Shown: in pieces, positions 18,654 to 28,128 of the stretch
Layout: each line of letters starts with the position of its first letter
Position numbering within the stretch: position 1 is the first letter of the stretch
Source of the DNA: Mycobacterium lentiflavum
GTDB lineage: Bacteria; Actinomycetota; Actinomycetes; Mycobacteriales; Mycobacteriaceae
Reading direction: 5' to 3'
DNA: 64,000 nt
Assembly: GCF_022374895.2 (NCBI RefSeq)
Contig: NZ_CP092423.2
Span: 2,976,001-3,040,000, forward strand
The notes under the pieces: generated by a model
Database searches by the model: none
What the model saw: only the letters and a program-made list of their open reading frames with translations
What the model was told of the DNA's origin: nothing
Position numbers and translations under genes: made by a program

Positions 18654-20972
18654 TCAGGCCGCTGCGGTCACCGGCTGGTTCGCCGGTTCCAGTGCTTGCG
18701 CGACGATCTCCGCGACGTCGGTCATCGGCGTGACGGTCAGCGTCTCGAGCACTTCAGTAGGCACGTCGTCGAGGTCCGGCTCGTTTCGCTGCGGGATGAA
18801 AACCGTTGACAGACCAGCACGTTGGGCGGCCAGCAGCTTCTGCTTCACACCACCGATCGGCAGCACCCGGCCGTTCAGCGTGACCTCACCGGTCATGCCG
18901 ACGTCGGAGCGAACCTGACGGCCGGTGGCCATCGACACCAGCGCGGTGACCATCGTGACACCGGCCGACGGGCCGTCCTTGGGCACCGCGCCCGCCGGCA
19001 CGTGCACGTGAATGCGCCGGTCCAGCGCCGTCGGGTCGACACCCAATTCGGCCGCATGGGAGCGGACGTAGGACAGCGCGATCTGCGCCGACTCCTTCAT
19101 CACGTCGCCCAGTTGACCGGTCAGCTGCAACCCGGGCTCACCATCGGTGGCCCCGGCTTCGATATAGAGCACATCGCCGCCCAGGCCGGTGACAGCCAGC
19201 CCCGTGGCAACGCCCGGCACCGCGGTGCGTTCGGCCGACTCTGGCGTAAACCGCGGCCGGCCAAGGTAATCCACCAGGTCGGGCTCGTCGATGATCACCG
19301 GTTCATCGGCGATCTTGGTCGTCACCTTGCGAAGCGCCTTGGCCAGCAGCCGTTCGAACTGCCGAACCCCCGGCTCGCGGGTGTAATCGGCGGCGATCTT
19401 GCGCAGCGCGGCGTCGGTGACGGTGACCTCGTCATCCGTCAGGGCCGCCCGCTCCCGCTGCCGCGGCAGCAGGTAGTCGCGGGCGATCGCGACCTTGTCG
19501 TCCTCGGTGTAACCGTCGATAGCCACCAGCTCCATGCGATCCAGCAGCGCCGACGGGATGTTCTCAATCACGTTGGCAGTAGCCAGGAACACGACGTCGG
19601 ACAGGTCGAGATCCAGATCCAGGTAGTGGTCGCGGAAGGTGTGGTTTTGCGCCGGGTCCAGCACCTCGAGCAGTGCCGCGCTCGGGTCGCCGCGATAATC
19701 GGAACCAACCTTGTCGATTTCGTCAAGCAGCACAACGGGATTCATCGAACCCGCCTCGCCGATCGCACGCACGATCCGGCCGGGCAACGCACCCACGTAG
19801 GTGCGCCGGTGCCCACGAATCTCGGCCTCGTCGCGTACGCCGCCCAACGCGACACGCACGAACTTGCGGCCCAAGGCCCTGGCCACGCTCTCACCCAGCG
19901 ACGTCTTACCGACCCCGGGCGGACCGGCCAGCACCATCACCGCGCCCGAGCCGCGGCCGCCCACGACCTGCAGCCCACGCTCGGCGCGCCGCGAACGCAC
20001 CGCAAGATATTCGACGATGCGGTCCTTGACGTCGTCCAGCCCGTGATGGTCGGCATCCAGGATCTCCCTCGCCGCCTTGAGGTCAGTCGAGTCCTCGGTC
20101 CGGACGTTCCAGGGCAGGTCCAGCACGGTGTCCAGCCAGGTACGAATCCAGCCGCTCTCCGGGCTCTGGTCGCTGGCACGTTCCAGCTTGCCGACCTCGC
20201 GCTGCGCGGCCTCGCGCACCTTCTCGGGCAGCTCGGCGGCCTCGATGCGGGCCCGGTAATCGTCGGATCCGTCGGGCTCGCCCTCGCCCAGTTCCTTACG
20301 GATGGCGGCGAGCTGCTGGCGCAACAAAAACTCCTTCTGCGTCTTCTCCATGCCATCGCGGACGTCCTCCGCGATCTTGTCGTTGACCTCGACTTCGGCG
20401 AGGTGGTCGCTCGTCCAGTCGATCAGCACGCGCAGCCGCTCGGCGACGTCCACGGTCTCCAACAGCTGGCGCTTCTGCACGTCGGTCAGATACGACGCGT
20501 AGCCCGAGGTGTCGGCCAGCGCCGACGGATCGGTCAGGCTGTTGACGTAATCGATGATCTGCCAGGCCTCGCGCCGTTGCAGCATGGCCAGCAGCAGTTT
20601 CTTGTACTCCGCCGCAAGGGCTTTCACCTCGTCGGTGGCCTCGGCGTCGCCGACTTCGGTCACCTCGACCCACAGCGCCGCGCCGGAGCCGCTGGCTCCC
20701 GCACCGATCTGCGCCCGGCGCTCGCCGCGCACGACGGCCGCGGTGCCGCCGCTGCCGGCGATGCGTCCGACTTGGAGAATCTTCGCGATCACACCGTGGG
20801 ACGGATACCGGTCGTCGAGCCGCGGCGCGATCAGCAGTTCACCGGATTCACTGGCCCGCGCCGCGTCGATGGCCGCTCGCGCGGCATCGTCCAGCTCGAT
20901 CGGCACAACCATCCCCGGTAACACGATCGTGTCGGTGACGAACAGCACCGGCACTGATTTAGGTTCAGACAT
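18654..20972 (-). CDS. lon: ATP-dependent Lon protease
   Basis: Complete LonA-type protease of 772 residues, degrading misfolded and regulatory proteins in the cytosol. In order: N-terminal LON substrate domain (to about 190), coiled linker (KTQKEFLLRQQLAAIRKEL), AAA+ module with Walker A GPPGVGKT and Walker B VVLLDEIDK, and a C-terminal protease domain with serine S669 in PKDGPSAG and lysine K710 in GGVKQK. ATG at 20972 was chosen because GGAG lies 5 nt upstream; an in-frame GTG 6 nt earlier has no such site. Lon is present in M. smegmatis but missing from M. tuberculosis, so its presence here is informative. A HAIR-like operator lies 14 nt upstream. Confidence 0.95.
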   Translation of the reverse strand: MSEPKSVPVLFVTDTIVLPGMVVPIELDDAARAAIDAARASESGELLIAPRLDDRYPSHGVIAKILQVGRIAGSGGTAAVVRGERRAQIGAGASGSGAALWVEVTEVGDAEATDEVKALAAEYKKLLLAMLQRREAWQIIDYVNSLTDPSALADTSGYASYLTDVQKRQLLETVDVAERLRVLIDWTSDHLAEVEVNDKIAEDVRDGMEKTQKEFLLRQQLAAIRKELGEGEPDGSDDYRARIEAAELPEKVREAAQREVGKLERASDQSPESGWIRTWLDTVLDLPWNVRTEDSTDLKAAREILDADHHGLDDVKDRIVEYLAVRSRRAERGLQVVGGRGSGAVMVLAGPPGVGKTSLGESVARALGRKFVRVALGGVRDEAEIRGHRRTYVGALPGRIVRAIGEAGSMNPVVLLDEIDKVGSDYRGDPSAALLEVLDPAQNHTFRDHYLDLDLDLSDVVFLATANVIENIPSALLDRMELVAIDGYTEDDKVAIARDYLLPRQRERAALTDDEVTVTDAALRKIAADYTREPGVRQFERLLAKALRKVTTKIADEPVIIDEPDLVDYLGRPRFTPESAERTAVPGVATGLAVTGLGGDVLYIEAGATDGEPGLQLTGQLGDVMKESAQIALSYVRSHAAELGVDPTALDRRIHVHVPAGAVPKDGPSAGVTMVTALVSMATGRQVRSDVGMTGEVTLNGRVLPIGGVKQKLLAAQRAGLSTVFIPQRNEPDLDDVPTEVLETLTVTPMTDVAEIVAQALEPANQPVTAAA

Positions 20973-20985
20973 CTGCACTCCAAAG

Positions 20986-21006
20986 GTTTAGTCTGTTGCG
21001 CTCAAC
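20986..21006 (-). promoter_or_regulatory. HAIR-like (HspR) inverted repeat upstream of lon
   Basis: GTTTAGT-N7-GCTCAAC on the plus strand matches the HspR HAIR consensus CTTGAGT-N7-ACTCAAG at 5 of 7 bases in each half with the exact 7-nt spacer. HspR control of lon is known in Streptomyces. The element is 14 nt upstream of the lon start codon. Confidence 0.5.
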
Positions 21007-21070
21007 CTTTGCGGAGTGGCTTTTGTTCCCGACCTAACTGGGCCCGCGGTGTGACCAGGCTCAATGGGCT

Positions 21071-21619
21071 TCAATTAGCCGCAGCGCGCTGGCGCGCCCG
21101 GAAGGCCTGGACCTTGACTTTGTTGCCGCAGGTGGCCATGCCGCACCAGTGCCGGTTCTTCGCCCGCGAGGAGTCGACGTAGAGCAGCGAGCAGTTCGGG
21201 TGGTCGCACCGCTTGACGTTGTCGATGTCGGGGCCGGCGAGCAGATCCAGCAGATCCGCGGCCAAGCTTGCGATCAGTTGTGGCGCGGTTCCGCCGCGGG
21301 CGGTGTCGCCGTTGGGCAGCAGCCGCGGCGTCAGCGCAGGGCGCGATGCCTGCTCGTTCAACAGGTCGACATCGGCCGCCGCGGGCTGGCGGCCGTCCAG
21401 CCGCGCGGTGACAGTGCGGTAGATCGCTTCCCGCACGGCGATCGCGGCGGCCAGGTCGTCGTCGGCGATCTCGATGCCGGCATCCACCAATCCCGCCTGC
21501 ACGGCCCATTCCGACAGCGCCGCAGGTTCGGTCAATCGTTCTTCACGAGAGGTGTTGCGGTGTTTCAGCGTGCCCGCGAAGTTGAGGCAGGCCCGGCCGC
21601 AAACGAACGCGAATTTCAC
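21071..21619 (-). CDS. CGNR zinc-finger regulator (ABATE domain)
   Basis: Protein of 182 residues with the two-part architecture of the CGNR family. An N-terminal helical ABATE-like domain begins FVCGRACLNFAGTLKHR. The C-terminal treble-clef-type zinc finger uses CDHPNCSLLYVD and HWCGMATCGNKVKV, the last containing the CGN motif. Such proteins are presumed stress-linked transcription regulators. GTG at 21619 was chosen; the frame continues open upstream through the lactate dehydrogenase gene, but that sequence is arginine-rich shadow. It is followed on the same strand by lon. Confidence 0.88.
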   Translation of the reverse strand: MKFAFVCGRACLNFAGTLKHRNTSREERLTEPAALSEWAVQAGLVDAGIEIADDDLAAAIAVREAIYRTVTARLDGRQPAAADVDLLNEQASRPALTPRLLPNGDTARGGTAPQLIASLAADLLDLLAGPDIDNVKRCDHPNCSLLYVDSSRAKNRHWCGMATCGNKVKVQAFRARQRAAAN

Positions 21620-21672
21620 GTAACCACCTTGGCAGGTTTCAGCCAACCCCGCAACAGATCGTGGGCACTGGC

Positions 21673-22908
21673 CTACTCGACCGGTCCCAGCCGCCGCAGC
21701 TGCGTGACGTGGGCGGGGGAGAGCTCCTCGAGACTCCGCACGCCGAGCAGCCGCATCGTGCGCAGCACCCCGCTCTCCAGGATTTCGATCGCCCGGCTGA
21801 CCCCCGCCTCGCCGCCCGCCATCAGCCCGTAGAGATAGGCCCGCCCAACCAGCGTGAACCGTGCGCCCAGCGCGATCGCGGCCACGATGTCGGCGCCGGA
21901 CATGATGCCGGTGTCTACCAGAATTTCGGTGTCCTTGCCCAGCTCGCGCGCCACCGCCGGCAACAGATGGAAGGGCACCGGGGCCCGATCCAGTTGGCGT
22001 CCACCATGATTGGACAACACGATGCCGTCGACGCCGTGCTGCACGGCAGCCCGCGCATCGTCGAGGGTCTGGATACCCTTGACCACGAGCTTGCCGGGCC
22101 ACTGCTCCTTGATCCAGGCCAGGTCGTCGAAGGTCAGGCTGGGGTCGAACATCGTGCTCAGGTACTCGGCGACGGTGCCCGGCCAGCGATCCAGCGACGC
22201 GAACGCCAGTGGCTCGGTGGTCAGCAAGTCGAACCACCACTTCGGGTGCGGCACCGCGTCGAGCACGGTGCGCAGCGTCAGCGACGGCGGGATCGTCATC
22301 CCGTTGCGGCTGTCCCGGAACCGGGCCCCGGAGACCGGCACGTCGACGGTGGCCAGCAGGGTGTCGAATCCGGCGTCGGCGGCGCGCTTGACCAGTGCCA
22401 TCGACCGGTCTCGGTCCTTCCACATATATAGCTGAAACCATTTGCGGCCCTGCGGGACCGCGGCCACCAGGTCTTCGATTGCGCAGGTTCCGAGCGTGGA
22501 GAGCGAAAACGGGATGCCGGCCCGGGCCGCCGCCGCCGCTCCGGCGATCTCGCCTTCGGTCTGCATCAACCGGGTGAATCCGGTCGGCGCGATCCCGAAG
22601 GGCAAGGCGACGGGCTGACCCAGCACGTCCCACCCGAGGGTCACATTGCTGACGTCGCGCAGGATCGTCGGGTGGAATTCGATGTCGCGGAAGGCTTGTC
22701 GGGCACGCTCTAACGACAACTCGTCCTCGGCCGCGCCGTCGGTGTAGTCGAATGCCGCCTTCGGGGTGCGGCGTTTGGCGATGCGGCGCAGATCCTCGAT
22801 CGTGAAGGCCGCGCTGAGCCGACGTGTGGTCGCGTTGAACTGCGGCCGCTTGAATTGCATGAGCGGGGCCAGGTCGCGGGCTTTGGGCATGCGTCGTTTG
22901 ACGGCCAT
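21673..22908 (-). CDS. lldD2: FMN-dependent L-lactate dehydrogenase (Rv1872c-like)
   Basis: Alpha-hydroxyacid dehydrogenase of 411 residues, a TIM barrel with FMN that oxidises L-lactate to pyruvate and passes electrons to the respiratory chain. Family signatures are [11 protein letters not shown] near the N-terminus, the FMN segment [14 protein letters not shown], and the catalytic histidine/arginine motif [14 protein letters not shown]. It is close throughout to my recollection of Rv1872c, including the N-terminal MAVKRR start. ATG at 22908 is preceded by TACGGT at a 7-nt gap, suggesting a leaderless message. It is divergent from the DUF1810 gene with only 18 nt between start codons. Confidence 0.93.
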   Translation of the reverse strand: MAVKRRMPKARDLAPLMQFKRPQFNATTRRLSAAFTIEDLRRIAKRRTPKAAFDYTDGAAEDELSLERARQAFRDIEFHPTILRDVSNVTLGWDVLGQPVALPFGIAPTGFTRLMQTEGEIAGAAAAARAGIPFSLSTLGTCAIEDLVAAVPQGRKWFQLYMWKDRDRSMALVKRAADAGFDTLLATVDVPVSGARFRDSRNGMTIPPSLTLRTVLDAVPHPKWWFDLLTTEPLAFASLDRWPGTVAEYLSTMFDPSLTFDDLAWIKEQWPGKLVVKGIQTLDDARAAVQHGVDGIVLSNHGGRQLDRAPVPFHLLPAVARELGKDTEILVDTGIMSGADIVAAIALGARFTLVGRAYLYGLMAGGEAGVSRAIEILESGVLRTMRLLGVRSLEELSPAHVTQLRRLGPVE

Positions 22909-22926
22909 GTATGTCACCGTAGTCAT

Positions 22927-23361
22927 ATGGACTCGGCGGACGATCCCTTCGATCTGACACGTTTCGTTGTCGCGCAGGAGCCGGTCTACGGCAGCGTCGT
23001 CGAGGAGCTGCGTGCCGGACGAAAACGTGGTCACTGGATGTGGTTCGTGTTCCCGCAGCTGCGCGGCCTGGGCAGTAGTCCGACGGCCGTCCACTACGGC
23101 ATCTCGTCGCTGCAGGAGGCTCGCGCCTATCTCGGGCACGAGGTGCTGGGGCCGCGGCTGCATGAGTGCACCCGGCTGGTCAATCAGGTGCGAGGTCGCT
23201 CGATCACGCAGATCTTCGGTTCACCGGACGATCTCAAGCTGCGTTCGTCGATGACGTTGTTCGCGCTGGCGACCGATGACCGCCAGGATTTCCTCGCGCT
23301 GCTCGACATTTACTACCGCGGTGAGCAGGACGCCCTGACGCTGGCCCAGCTGGGCGACTAG
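22927..23361 (+). CDS. DUF1810 family protein (Rv1873-like)
   Basis: Small alpha-helical protein of 144 residues, DUF1810 family; the structure of Rv1873 is known but its function is not. Conserved features are DPFDLTRFV at the N-terminus, the [15 protein letters not shown] segment, [13 protein letters not shown] and the [14 protein letters not shown] motif. ATG at 22927 lies only 18 nt from the divergent lldD2 start, so the two promoters must overlap. The 3' end overlaps the convergent GH13 gene by 4 nt. Confidence 0.88.
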   Translation: MDSADDPFDLTRFVVAQEPVYGSVVEELRAGRKRGHWMWFVFPQLRGLGSSPTAVHYGISSLQEARAYLGHEVLGPRLHECTRLVNQVRGRSITQIFGSPDDLKLRSSMTLFALATDDRQDFLALLDIYYRGEQDALTLAQLGD

Positions 23362-24671
23362 GCGGGGCGCAGGATTCGCCAGCCGTGCGGTTCGACGGTC
23401 ACCTCGGCGACGACGTCGCTGGGTGGGGCTGCCGATCCGGCGACCACCTCGGCGCGCGCCGGTCCCAGCTCCGACAGCACCAGCCGCACCGGCTCGTCGT
23501 CGATGTTGAGCGCAACCACTAGTGCATCGTTTCCGCTGCGCGTCTCGTAGACGTAGTGCCGGTTGGCCAGCCGCATCGACGTGGTGGTGGCGGAATGGAG
23601 CCAGGGGTGGCGCCGGCGCAGTCCAATCAGGAATTGGTGCAGTCGCCATACCTCGGCACCGAAGTCGTCCAATTGCAAAGGGGGAGAGGCGAACTCCGGG
23701 CGCACCGCGTCGTCGCCGCCGTAACGCTCTTCTTTGACGGCGCGGAACCCGAACTCGTCGCCGGCGTATACGCTGGGCACACCGCCTATGGTCAACAGCA
23801 ACACCAGCGCGTGCGCGAGGTGATGGGGATTGTCCAGCTGGCTGGCGATGCGGGTGACGTCATGATTGCCGATGAACGTCAGCGGCGCGAAACTGGCCAG
23901 AAACGTGCTGTGGCGCTGCAGCGCCCAGTTCAGCTCGAAGAAGTTGCCGTCGTTGAGGCTGCTCCAGATCGCCTTCCACAGTTCGTACTGGGTGGCGGAG
24001 TCGAAGGTGGCCGCCTCGACGATCGCGGCATAGTCGCCGTGAATGAGTTCGCCGACGAACCAGGCGTCCGGATGCCGCTCGCGCACCCGCGGTAACGTCG
24101 TCGCCCAGAACTGTTGTGGCACAGCGTAAGCCGCGTCCAGGCGCCAGCCGTCCGCGCCCCGCTGCAACCAGTGCGACATCACGTCGGCGACGTAGTCGAC
24201 GACTTCCGGGTGGTCGTGATTGAGGGTAATCAGCTCGGAATGCCCCTCAAAGGTGTGAAACCGTCCGGGACGGCCCCGAAACCAGCGCGCGGCCGTATCG
24301 TCGTGCGCCGCATCGAGGTAGCGCCCGAAGTCCACCCCGACATGGTTGAAGACACCGTCGAGCAGTACCCGCAGGCCGCGGGCTCGGGCCTCGGCGACGA
24401 GGTAGTCGAAATCGCCGTCGTCACCGAGTCGGGGGTCGATCCGGTAGTGGTCGGTGGTGTCGTAACCGTGTGTGCGCGAGGCGAAGATCGGCCCCAGGGC
24501 GATTCCGGATGCCCCCAGCTCGATGGCGTGATCGAACCAGTCGGCAAGCCGCCGCAACCGGTGTTCGCCCGGACCCGGCGGGTCCGATCCCTCGGGCGTG
24601 GGAAATGCTCCCACGAAGCCCAAGGGATAGACCTGCCACCAGATCGCGTGCGCTACCCAGGATGCGGTCAC
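23358..24671 (-). CDS. GH13 alpha-amylase family glycosidase
   Basis: Glycoside hydrolase family 13 protein of 437 residues. The three catalytic acids are readable: nucleophile D179 in GWRLDAAY, acid/base E208 in WFVGELIHGD and D271 in FIGNHDVTRI. The conserved DGVFNHVG region I is also present. A short C-terminal beta domain ends the chain; no signal peptide or carbohydrate-binding module is seen, so it is probably cytosolic, acting on glycogen- or trehalose-derived alpha-glucans. Specificity cannot be assigned. The start is GTG at 24671. Confidence 0.87.
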   Translation of the reverse strand: MTASWVAHAIWWQVYPLGFVGAFPTPEGSDPPGPGEHRLRRLADWFDHAIELGASGIALGPIFASRTHGYDTTDHYRIDPRLGDDGDFDYLVAEARARGLRVLLDGVFNHVGVDFGRYLDAAHDDTAARWFRGRPGRFHTFEGHSELITLNHDHPEVVDYVADVMSHWLQRGADGWRLDAAYAVPQQFWATTLPRVRERHPDAWFVGELIHGDYAAIVEAATFDSATQYELWKAIWSSLNDGNFFELNWALQRHSTFLASFAPLTFIGNHDVTRIASQLDNPHHLAHALVLLLTIGGVPSVYAGDEFGFRAVKEERYGGDDAVRPEFASPPLQLDDFGAEVWRLHQFLIGLRRRHPWLHSATTTSMRLANRHYVYETRSGNDALVVALNIDDEPVRLVLSELGPARAEVVAGSAAPPSDVVAEVTVEPHGWRILRPA

Positions 24672-24680
24672 CGGCGACGA

Positions 24681-25217
24681 TCAGCCGACGCCGGCCAGTG
24701 TCTGCGCGGTCGTGATCGCTTGTGCCACACCAGAAACAATCGCTGCGGCCTTCAAGGCTTCCAGGATCACCTCACGATCCACGCCGGCCTCACGAAGCGT
24801 GTGCTCGTGTGCCACAACGCAGTGCGAACACCCGTTGATCGATGACACCGCGAACGACCACAGCTCGAAATTCGCCTTGTCCACCCCCGGATTGCCGATG
24901 ATGTTCATCCGCAGTCCGGCCCGCAGGTCGTCGTACTTACCGTCCAAGAACCCGCGGCCCCGGTAGAACACGTTGTTCATGCCCATGATCGACGCGGCAC
25001 CCAGAGCCGCCTGGTACGCCTCGGCAGACAGATTGTCGGCTGCCTCGGCCCCAATCTCGGCCAGCACCTGGGTGTTTCGCGTTGCCGCCGCACTGGCCAG
25101 CAACGTGCCCCACAACTGTTCGTCGTTGAGCACGGTGGTCCGCGCGATCGAACCCAGGTTGAGCTTGAGGTCCTTGGCGTATTCCGGCAGCGCTTCCTTC
25201 AGATTCTCGATACTCAT
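24681..25217 (-). CDS. ahpD: Alkyl hydroperoxide reductase AhpD
   Basis: AhpD of 178 residues, a trimeric all-helical protein that reduces AhpC using electrons from lipoamide enzymes. The redox centre [10 protein letters not shown] gives C130, C133 and H137, at the same numbering as the M. tuberculosis protein, with E118 also retained. ATG at 25217 is chosen because GGAGG lies about 6 nt upstream; an in-frame GTG one codon earlier is less well placed. It follows ahpC by 25 nt and forms an operon with it. Confidence 0.95.
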   Translation of the reverse strand: MSIENLKEALPEYAKDLKLNLGSIARTTVLNDEQLWGTLLASAAATRNTQVLAEIGAEAADNLSAEAYQAALGAASIMGMNNVFYRGRGFLDGKYDDLRAGLRMNIIGNPGVDKANFELWSFAVSSINGCSHCVVAHEHTLREAGVDREVILEALKAAAIVSGVAQAITTAQTLAGVG

Positions 25218-25242
25218 CACAAACCTCCAGATCGAGCCGAAA

Positions 25243-25830
25243 TTACGCCGAGGCCTTGAGCAGTTCTCCGGCGTTCAGCGTCGGGTCGCCCTTGCGCCAG
25301 TTGCAGGCACACAGCTCGTCGGATTGCAGAGCGTCCAAGACTCGCAGCACCTCGTCCACGTTACGCCCCACGGATCCCGCGGTCGCCGAGACGAATTGGA
25401 TCTCGTTGTTGGGGTCCACGATGAAGGTGACGCGGTCGGCCACACCGTCGGCATTGAGCACACCGGTGGCCAAGGCGAGTTCACGCTTGATGTCCGACAG
25501 CATCGGGAACGGCAGCTTCTTGAGGTCCTCGTGCTGGGCACGCCACTGGAAGTGCACGAATTCACTGTCCACCGACACGCCGAGCACCTGCGCGTCGCGA
25601 TCCTCGAACTCGTCGTTCAGCTTGCCGAACGCGGCGATCTCGGTCGGGCACACAAAGGTGAAGTCCTTGGGCCAGAAGAACACGATCCGCCACTTGCCCT
25701 CGTGGCCGTCGCTGGAGAAGGTCTTGAAGTAGTCCTCCGGTTGCTGGGCGTCGACCTTCGACAGGTCGCCGCCGATCAGCCCGGTGAGCTCGTAGGCGGG
25801 AAACTGGTCGCCGATCGTCAACAGTGCCAT
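25243..25830 (-). CDS. ahpC: Alkyl hydroperoxide reductase AhpC (peroxiredoxin)
   Basis: Peroxiredoxin of 195 residues that detoxifies peroxides and peroxynitrite. The peroxidatic cysteine is C61 in DFTFVCPTE, and resolving cysteines C174 and C176 lie in ELCACNW, the three-cysteine arrangement of mycobacterial AhpC. An AAGGAG site lies ahead of the ATG. It is the first gene of the ahpC-ahpD operon and is divergent from oxyR across 102 bp, the arrangement expected for OxyR control. Confidence 0.96.
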   Translation of the reverse strand: MALLTIGDQFPAYELTGLIGGDLSKVDAQQPEDYFKTFSSDGHEGKWRIVFFWPKDFTFVCPTEIAAFGKLNDEFEDRDAQVLGVSVDSEFVHFQWRAQHEDLKKLPFPMLSDIKRELALATGVLNADGVADRVTFIVDPNNEIQFVSATAGSVGRNVDEVLRVLDALQSDELCACNWRKGDPTLNAGELLKASA

Positions 25831-25905
25831 ATCCGCTCCTTATCTGGAATTAGTCAAGATTAAGTGTCTGTCACCATGTTGCCGGGAGCGGTGTCTGAAG
25901 TAAAG

Positions 25906-25917
25906 GTGATATATCAC
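25906..25917. promoter_or_regulatory. 12-bp palindrome in the oxyR-ahpC divergent promoter
   Basis: GTGATATATCAC is a perfect palindrome 16 nt before the oxyR start codon within the 102-bp, locally AT-rich spacer shared with ahpC. Its position suits an autoregulatory LysR-type operator or a core promoter, but it was not matched to an exact published OxyR site. Confidence 0.4.
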
Positions 25918-25932
25918 ACTATACTTATAGCC

Positions 25933-26868
25933 ATGACCGATAAGAGTTTTCAGCCGACCCTGGCCGGGCTTCGGGCCTTCGCGGCGGTGGCCGAGAAGCA
26001 TCATTTCGGCAGTGCTGCAACGGATCTCGGTGTCAGTCAGTCGACACTCTCGCAGTCGCTCGCCGCCCTCGAAACGGGCCTGGGCACCCACCTCGTCGAG
26101 CGCTCGACGCGGCGTGTCCGCTTGACACCGGAAGGCGCGCAACTGCTGCCGCTCGCCCAAGCCGTGGTCGAGGCGGCGGAAGCGTTCACCGCCGCCGCGG
26201 GGGGCACCTCGGATCCGCTGCAGGGCACCCTGCGCCTCGGCATGATCCCCACGGTGGCGCCCTACGTCTTGCCCACCGTGCTGACCGGCCTCTCCAATCG
26301 CCTTCCCGCCCTGACCCTGCGGGTGATCGAAGACCAGACCGAGCGACTGCTGACCGCACTGCGCGGCGGGGCCCTGGATGCGGCCCTGATCGCGCTGCCC
26401 GCCGACGCCACCGGACTCACCGAGGTGCCGATCTACGAGGAGGACTTCCTGCTCGCGGTACCGCCCGGCCACCCGCTGTCCGGCAAACGCCGGGTACCCA
26501 CCTCGGCGTTGGCGGACCTGCCGCTGCTGCTACTCGACGAGGGACACTGCCTGCGCGATCAGGCCCTCGATGTCTGCCAAAAGGCCGGTGTGCGAGCCGA
26601 ACTCGCCGACACCCGAGCCGCGTCGCTGGCCACCGCGGTGCAGTGCGTGACCGGCGGGCTCGGGGTGACGCTGATCCCACAGAGCGCGGCACCCGTGGAG
26701 GCCGCCCGCAGCCAGCTCGGGCTCGCGCAGTTCGCGTCGCCGCGCCCGGGCCGGCGCATCGGCCTGGTGTTCCGCTCGTCGAGTGGCCGCGACGAATCGT
26801 ATCGGCGACTTGCCGCCATCATCGGCGAGTCGGTCGGCAGCGAACAGCGAGTACGCCTGGCTACATAG
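25933..26868 (+). CDS. oxyR: Peroxide-sensing LysR-type regulator OxyR
   Basis: LysR-family regulator of 311 residues with an N-terminal winged helix ([19 protein letters not shown]) and a periplasmic-binding-like sensor domain. The redox pair of OxyR is present as C206 and C215 in [12 protein letters not shown], with the same 9-residue spacing as E. coli C199/C208. The reading frame is intact, in contrast to the M. tuberculosis oxyR pseudogene. ATG at 25933 is preferred to an upstream in-frame start at 25864, which would consume the divergent promoter. It presumably activates ahpC-ahpD under peroxide. Confidence 0.93.
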   Translation: MTDKSFQPTLAGLRAFAAVAEKHHFGSAATDLGVSQSTLSQSLAALETGLGTHLVERSTRRVRLTPEGAQLLPLAQAVVEAAEAFTAAAGGTSDPLQGTLRLGMIPTVAPYVLPTVLTGLSNRLPALTLRVIEDQTERLLTALRGGALDAALIALPADATGLTEVPIYEEDFLLAVPPGHPLSGKRRVPTSALADLPLLLLDEGHCLRDQALDVCQKAGVRAELADTRAASLATAVQCVTGGLGVTLIPQSAAPVEAARSQLGLAQFASPRPGRRIGLVFRSSSGRDESYRRLAAIIGESVGSEQRVRLAT

Positions 26869-26924
26869 CGTCATTCGGCTGCGGCGCGTCGACTACTGCA
26901 CTCGGCGTTCGGCGGCGCCGACGG

Positions 26925-26930
26925 TAGGTT
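26925..26930 (+). promoter_or_regulatory. Putative -10 hexamer, leaderless start
   Basis: TAGGTT ends 6 nt before the ATG at 26937; no ribosome-binding site is visible in the CTGCCT gap. Confidence 0.5.
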
Positions 26931-26936
26931 CTGCCT

Positions 26937-27638
26937 ATGGAGAAGGTGATCGCGGTGCTCAGGCGCGCAGATGCGGACGACGATTGGACCGCCCGCCAAC
27001 GGGGTCCGGTAGCGGACGCCTTGTTGGGCTTGGGCCTGCCCGGGTTGGCCATCAACGTGAAAGACAGCGGGGTGCGGCACTCGCTGATGACGCTGACGAC
27101 CATGGACCCACCGGCCGTTGCCGTCGTGAGCATGTGGACCGAGCAGTGCTACGGCGCACAGATGACCAAGGCGTTGGCGATCCTCGAGGCCGAATGTGAA
27201 CAGCTCGCCGCCTATTTGGTCACCGAGTCGGTGCCGCTGCCTTATCCCGGCGGTGACCCCGGCTCCCGCACGACAGGTTTTGCCAATATCGCGCTGCTGC
27301 GCCGGCCCGCGGGGCTGGACCAGGCAACGTGGCTGAACCGCTGGCAGCTCAACCACACCTCGGTGGCCATCGAGACGCAGTCGACCTTCGGTTATACCCA
27401 GAACTGGGTGGTGAGGGCGCTGACTCCGGACGCGCCGGGAATCGCGGGCATCGTCGAGGAGTTGTTCCCGATCGAAGCGGTCACCGATCTCAAGGCATTC
27501 TTCGGGGCCGCCGACGACGACGACCTGCAGGACCGGCTGGGCCGAATGGTCGCCAGTACAACAGCATTCGGCGCTAACGAGAACATCGACACGGTGCCGA
27601 CCAGCCGCTATGTATACAAGGCAGCCTTTGGAACGTGA
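26937..27638 (+). CDS. EthD-like dimeric alpha-beta-barrel protein (Rv1874-like)
   Basis: Protein of 233 residues with two apparent ferredoxin-like alpha-beta repeats of the EthD/dimeric-barrel kind. The second half contains RPAGLDQATWLNRWQLNHTS, reminiscent of EthD-domain strands and helix, and ends in VPTSRYVYKAAF. Length and position match Rv1874. No catalytic residues can be assigned. It precedes the F420/FMN split-barrel gene by 9 nt, which suggests an operon. Confidence 0.7.
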   Translation: MEKVIAVLRRADADDDWTARQRGPVADALLGLGLPGLAINVKDSGVRHSLMTLTTMDPPAVAVVSMWTEQCYGAQMTKALAILEAECEQLAAYLVTESVPLPYPGGDPGSRTTGFANIALLRRPAGLDQATWLNRWQLNHTSVAIETQSTFGYTQNWVVRALTPDAPGIAGIVEELFPIEAVTDLKAFFGAADDDDLQDRLGRMVASTTAFGANENIDTVPTSRYVYKAAFGT

Positions 27639-27647
27639 GGACCGCAA

Positions 27648-28091
27648 ATGACAACACTCAAGGACGCTGTCGCGCTGGCGGCGGCGGAAAGCGGGTTGGC
27701 GGTGATCTCGACGGTTCGCGCCGACGGAACCGTGCAGGCATCGCTGGTCAACGTCGGCCTGTTACCCCACCCGCATACCGGTGAGTCGGTCCTCGGCTTC
27801 ACCACCTACGGCAAAGTCAAACTCGCCAACCTCCGGGAACGGCCGCAACTGGCCGTCACGTTCCGCAACGGCTGGCAATGGGCGACTATCGAAGGCCGCG
27901 CAGAGCTGGTCGGCCCCGACGACTCGCAACCGTGGCTTGCCGACAGCGACCAGTTGCGGCTCCTGCTGCGCGAGGTCTTCAGCACGGCCGGCGGAACCCA
28001 CGACGACTGGGACGAATACGACCGCGTGATGGCCATGGAACGTCGCGCCGTGGTGCTGATCGCGCCCACCCGCGTCTACAGCAACGGGTGA
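27648..28091 (+). CDS. F420/FMN-binding split-barrel oxidoreductase (Rv1875-like)
   Basis: Pyridoxamine 5-phosphate oxidase-like split barrel of 147 residues, the length I recall for Rv1875. Family features are the N-terminal strand pair (GLAVISTVRADGTVQASLV), KVKLANLRERPQLAVTFRNG and WATIEGRAELVG. Mycobacterial relatives of this size generally use F420 to reduce small substrates; the substrate is unknown. ATG at 27648 follows a GTGAGGAC ribosome site, 9 nt after the preceding stop. Confidence 0.85.
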   Translation: MTTLKDAVALAAAESGLAVISTVRADGTVQASLVNVGLLPHPHTGESVLGFTTYGKVKLANLRERPQLAVTFRNGWQWATIEGRAELVGPDDSQPWLADSDQLRLLLREVFSTAGGTHDDWDEYDRVMAMERRAVVLIAPTRVYSNG

Positions 28092-28116
28092 GCTCGGGCC
28101 GGCGACGCGGCGCGGT

Positions 28117-28122
28117 TAGGCT
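28117..28122 (+). promoter_or_regulatory. Putative -10 hexamer, leaderless start
   Basis: TAGGCT ends 6 nt before the GTG at 28129, supporting that GTG as a leaderless start. Confidence 0.5.
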
Positions 28123-28128
28123 GCAGCG

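Noticed and set aside
21620..22960. Upstream extension of the CGNR protein frame to 629 codons
   Set aside because: The extension is antisense-phase noise inside lldD2, rich in arginine, and homology to CGNR proteins begins only at GTG 21619.
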